64,000 nucleotides of DNA, taken from the NCBI GenBank assembly GCA_037176885.1, contig JAWWNJ010000063.1, positions 310,001-374,000 of the forward strand, read 5' to 3'. The notes beneath the pieces were generated by a model, which saw only the letters and a list, made by a program, of their open reading frames with translations, had not been told where the DNA came from and made no database searches. The position numbers and the translations under genes are program-made. Source of the DNA: Favolaschia claudopus (lineage: Eukaryota > Basidiomycota > Agaricomycetes > Agaricales > Mycenaceae). Shown here in pieces: positions 63,020-64,000 of the stretch (its first letter is position 1; every line of letters starts with the position of its first letter).

Positions 63020-64000
63020 TTATGTTTCGAGGGCTTCTTGTCGCATTTCCTCCAATTCGGCCCAGTCTGGTAGACCGAACAGGTCCGGAAGCGCATTCCA
63101 ACACTTCCGTCTTGCCTCTGCATGGAGTTCCTTGCCACTTGAGAGGCAGTGTCCGCATAAACCCCTTGGTGAGTCAAAACCAGCAGCAGTCCACGCTTTC
63201 TCCACCCATATATCGAGTGGCCAGTGCATTAATGCAGAGAAATTAGATGAAAGTTCCGAATGGATCTGCAGACGCAGCTCATTACATTTTTTCCAATTTG
63301 TGCAATCCGTGTCCTGTTCAGATGAATATTGTAGGAAAAAAATGTAGGATCTGGGGAGTTTGGCGCATCAGGGCCTGGTACCCAATTAAGCACGCATTCT
63401 GCTCCTCCTTCCCCAGCTCCATCCAGAGTGATTCCCCGAGGATGAGGTTCAACGGCCATTTGCAAACGTTGTAGTATGTCACAGGAAGAAGCCAAAGTGC
63501 ACCGACTTCCGTCGCAATCGCGACGCTCAACAACGTATCTCGAAATTGCTGGACGGATGGTCCTCCCCTGAGAAGTAAGGGTTGGACTAGGGAGTCGTAT
63601 CCAGAGAGATCTATCGGATAGATAGATTCGAGGTGTTGGAGTGCACGACGACGCAGATATGGAACATCATATTTGTGGGCAAGGCGAAGGACCCCCAAAG
63701 CATCTTCAATTTTAGTCTTTGCCGGAGGTGGCATGAAGAACCTATGGCGAGACGAGAGTTGAGATCTTAAGATTGAAGATTCGCAGCACACAAACTCACT
63801 CCGAATCAAATATCGCTCTGAGGAACACCTCCATCTGAGCTGGCTCGTCATACACAGTGACGACTGGCACGCCATCCATCGTTTCGCTATCCGCAGGTGG
63901 AGGCTGAGGCATCATGAACATGTCTGCAAATACAGAGGACTTTTGCTTCAAAATCGCCGTGAAGACCTGAAAAATGCGGCTTTGGGCGCGGATAATCACG
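63020..64000 (-). pseudogene. BTB/POZ gene 5, frameshifted and cut by the window end
   Basis: Exon 1 runs off the end of the window (VIIRAQSRIFQVFTAILKQK ... ETMDGVPVVTVYDEPAQMEV). Exon 2 follows the family intron (FFMPPPAKTKIEDALGVLRL, AHKYDVPYLRRRALQHL, LLSVAIATEVGALWLLPV). At 63336-63342 a run of seven A (T on the coding strand) has one base more than the frame allows, so the protein ends soon after QILHFF. In the shifted frame the rest is perfect family sequence with no other lesion (LQYSSEQDTDCTNWKKC ... CGHCLSSGKELHAEARRKCW ... LFGLPDWAELEEMR) to the stop at 63020. Either a genuine fresh pseudogene or a homopolymer sequencing error. Tandem duplicate of 58391-60168. Confidence 0.82.

Overview
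The window is nuclear DNA of a filamentous basidiomycete, most likely a mushroom-forming agaricomycete. Genes carry many short GT-AG introns (about 45-65 nt), starts sit in CACCATG-type contexts, and the gene content is fungal: ergosterol enzymes, a nucleoporin, a CYP63-like P450, a GH16 glucanase, and large families of F-box-like/ankyrin and BTB proteins. Two flanks carry TTAGGG-type telomeric motifs. No bacterial, viral or CRISPR features were seen.

Layout. 0-14 kb is a tandem array of F-box-like/ankyrin genes (one cut by the window edge, five more on the plus strand, two on the minus strand, one decayed copy) interrupted by an MFS transporter. 14-29 kb holds single-copy genes: nucleoporin NUP53, an FAD monooxygenase, another ankyrin gene, sterol C-24 methyltransferase (ERG6), a decayed ankyrin copy, a GH16 glucanase and a convergent pair of SnoaL-like proteins. 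29.8-32.2 kb is a transposon-like block with CTCGAG-rich inverted arrays and a nested foldback element. 33-43 kb has an M28 ER-type metallopeptidase, a small membrane protein, a P450 and another ankyrin gene, bracketed by two inverted, identical U1 snRNA-like genes. 44-64 kb holds a BTB gene family (three intact, three broken) separated by a nested LTR-retrotransposon/DNA-transposon pair, a branched-chain 2-oxoacid dehydrogenase E2 gene and squalene synthase (ERG9).

How the genes relate. ERG9 and ERG6 both act in ergosterol synthesis but are about 31 kb apart and not co-organised. The most distinctive content is the co-location of two fast-evolving candidate ubiquitin-ligase adaptor families (F-box-like/ankyrin and BTB). 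Both show tandem duplication, inversion and pseudogenes. The best candidates for something undescribed are this adaptor locus, the twin U1-like RNA genes with a shared promoter block, and a foldback element family that has split a BTB gene with a clean 9-bp target duplication.

Splice models were built by hand from reading frame, GT-AG (twice GC-AG) boundaries and family motifs. Where all exons were summed, the totals are multiples of three. No searches or folding programs were run.
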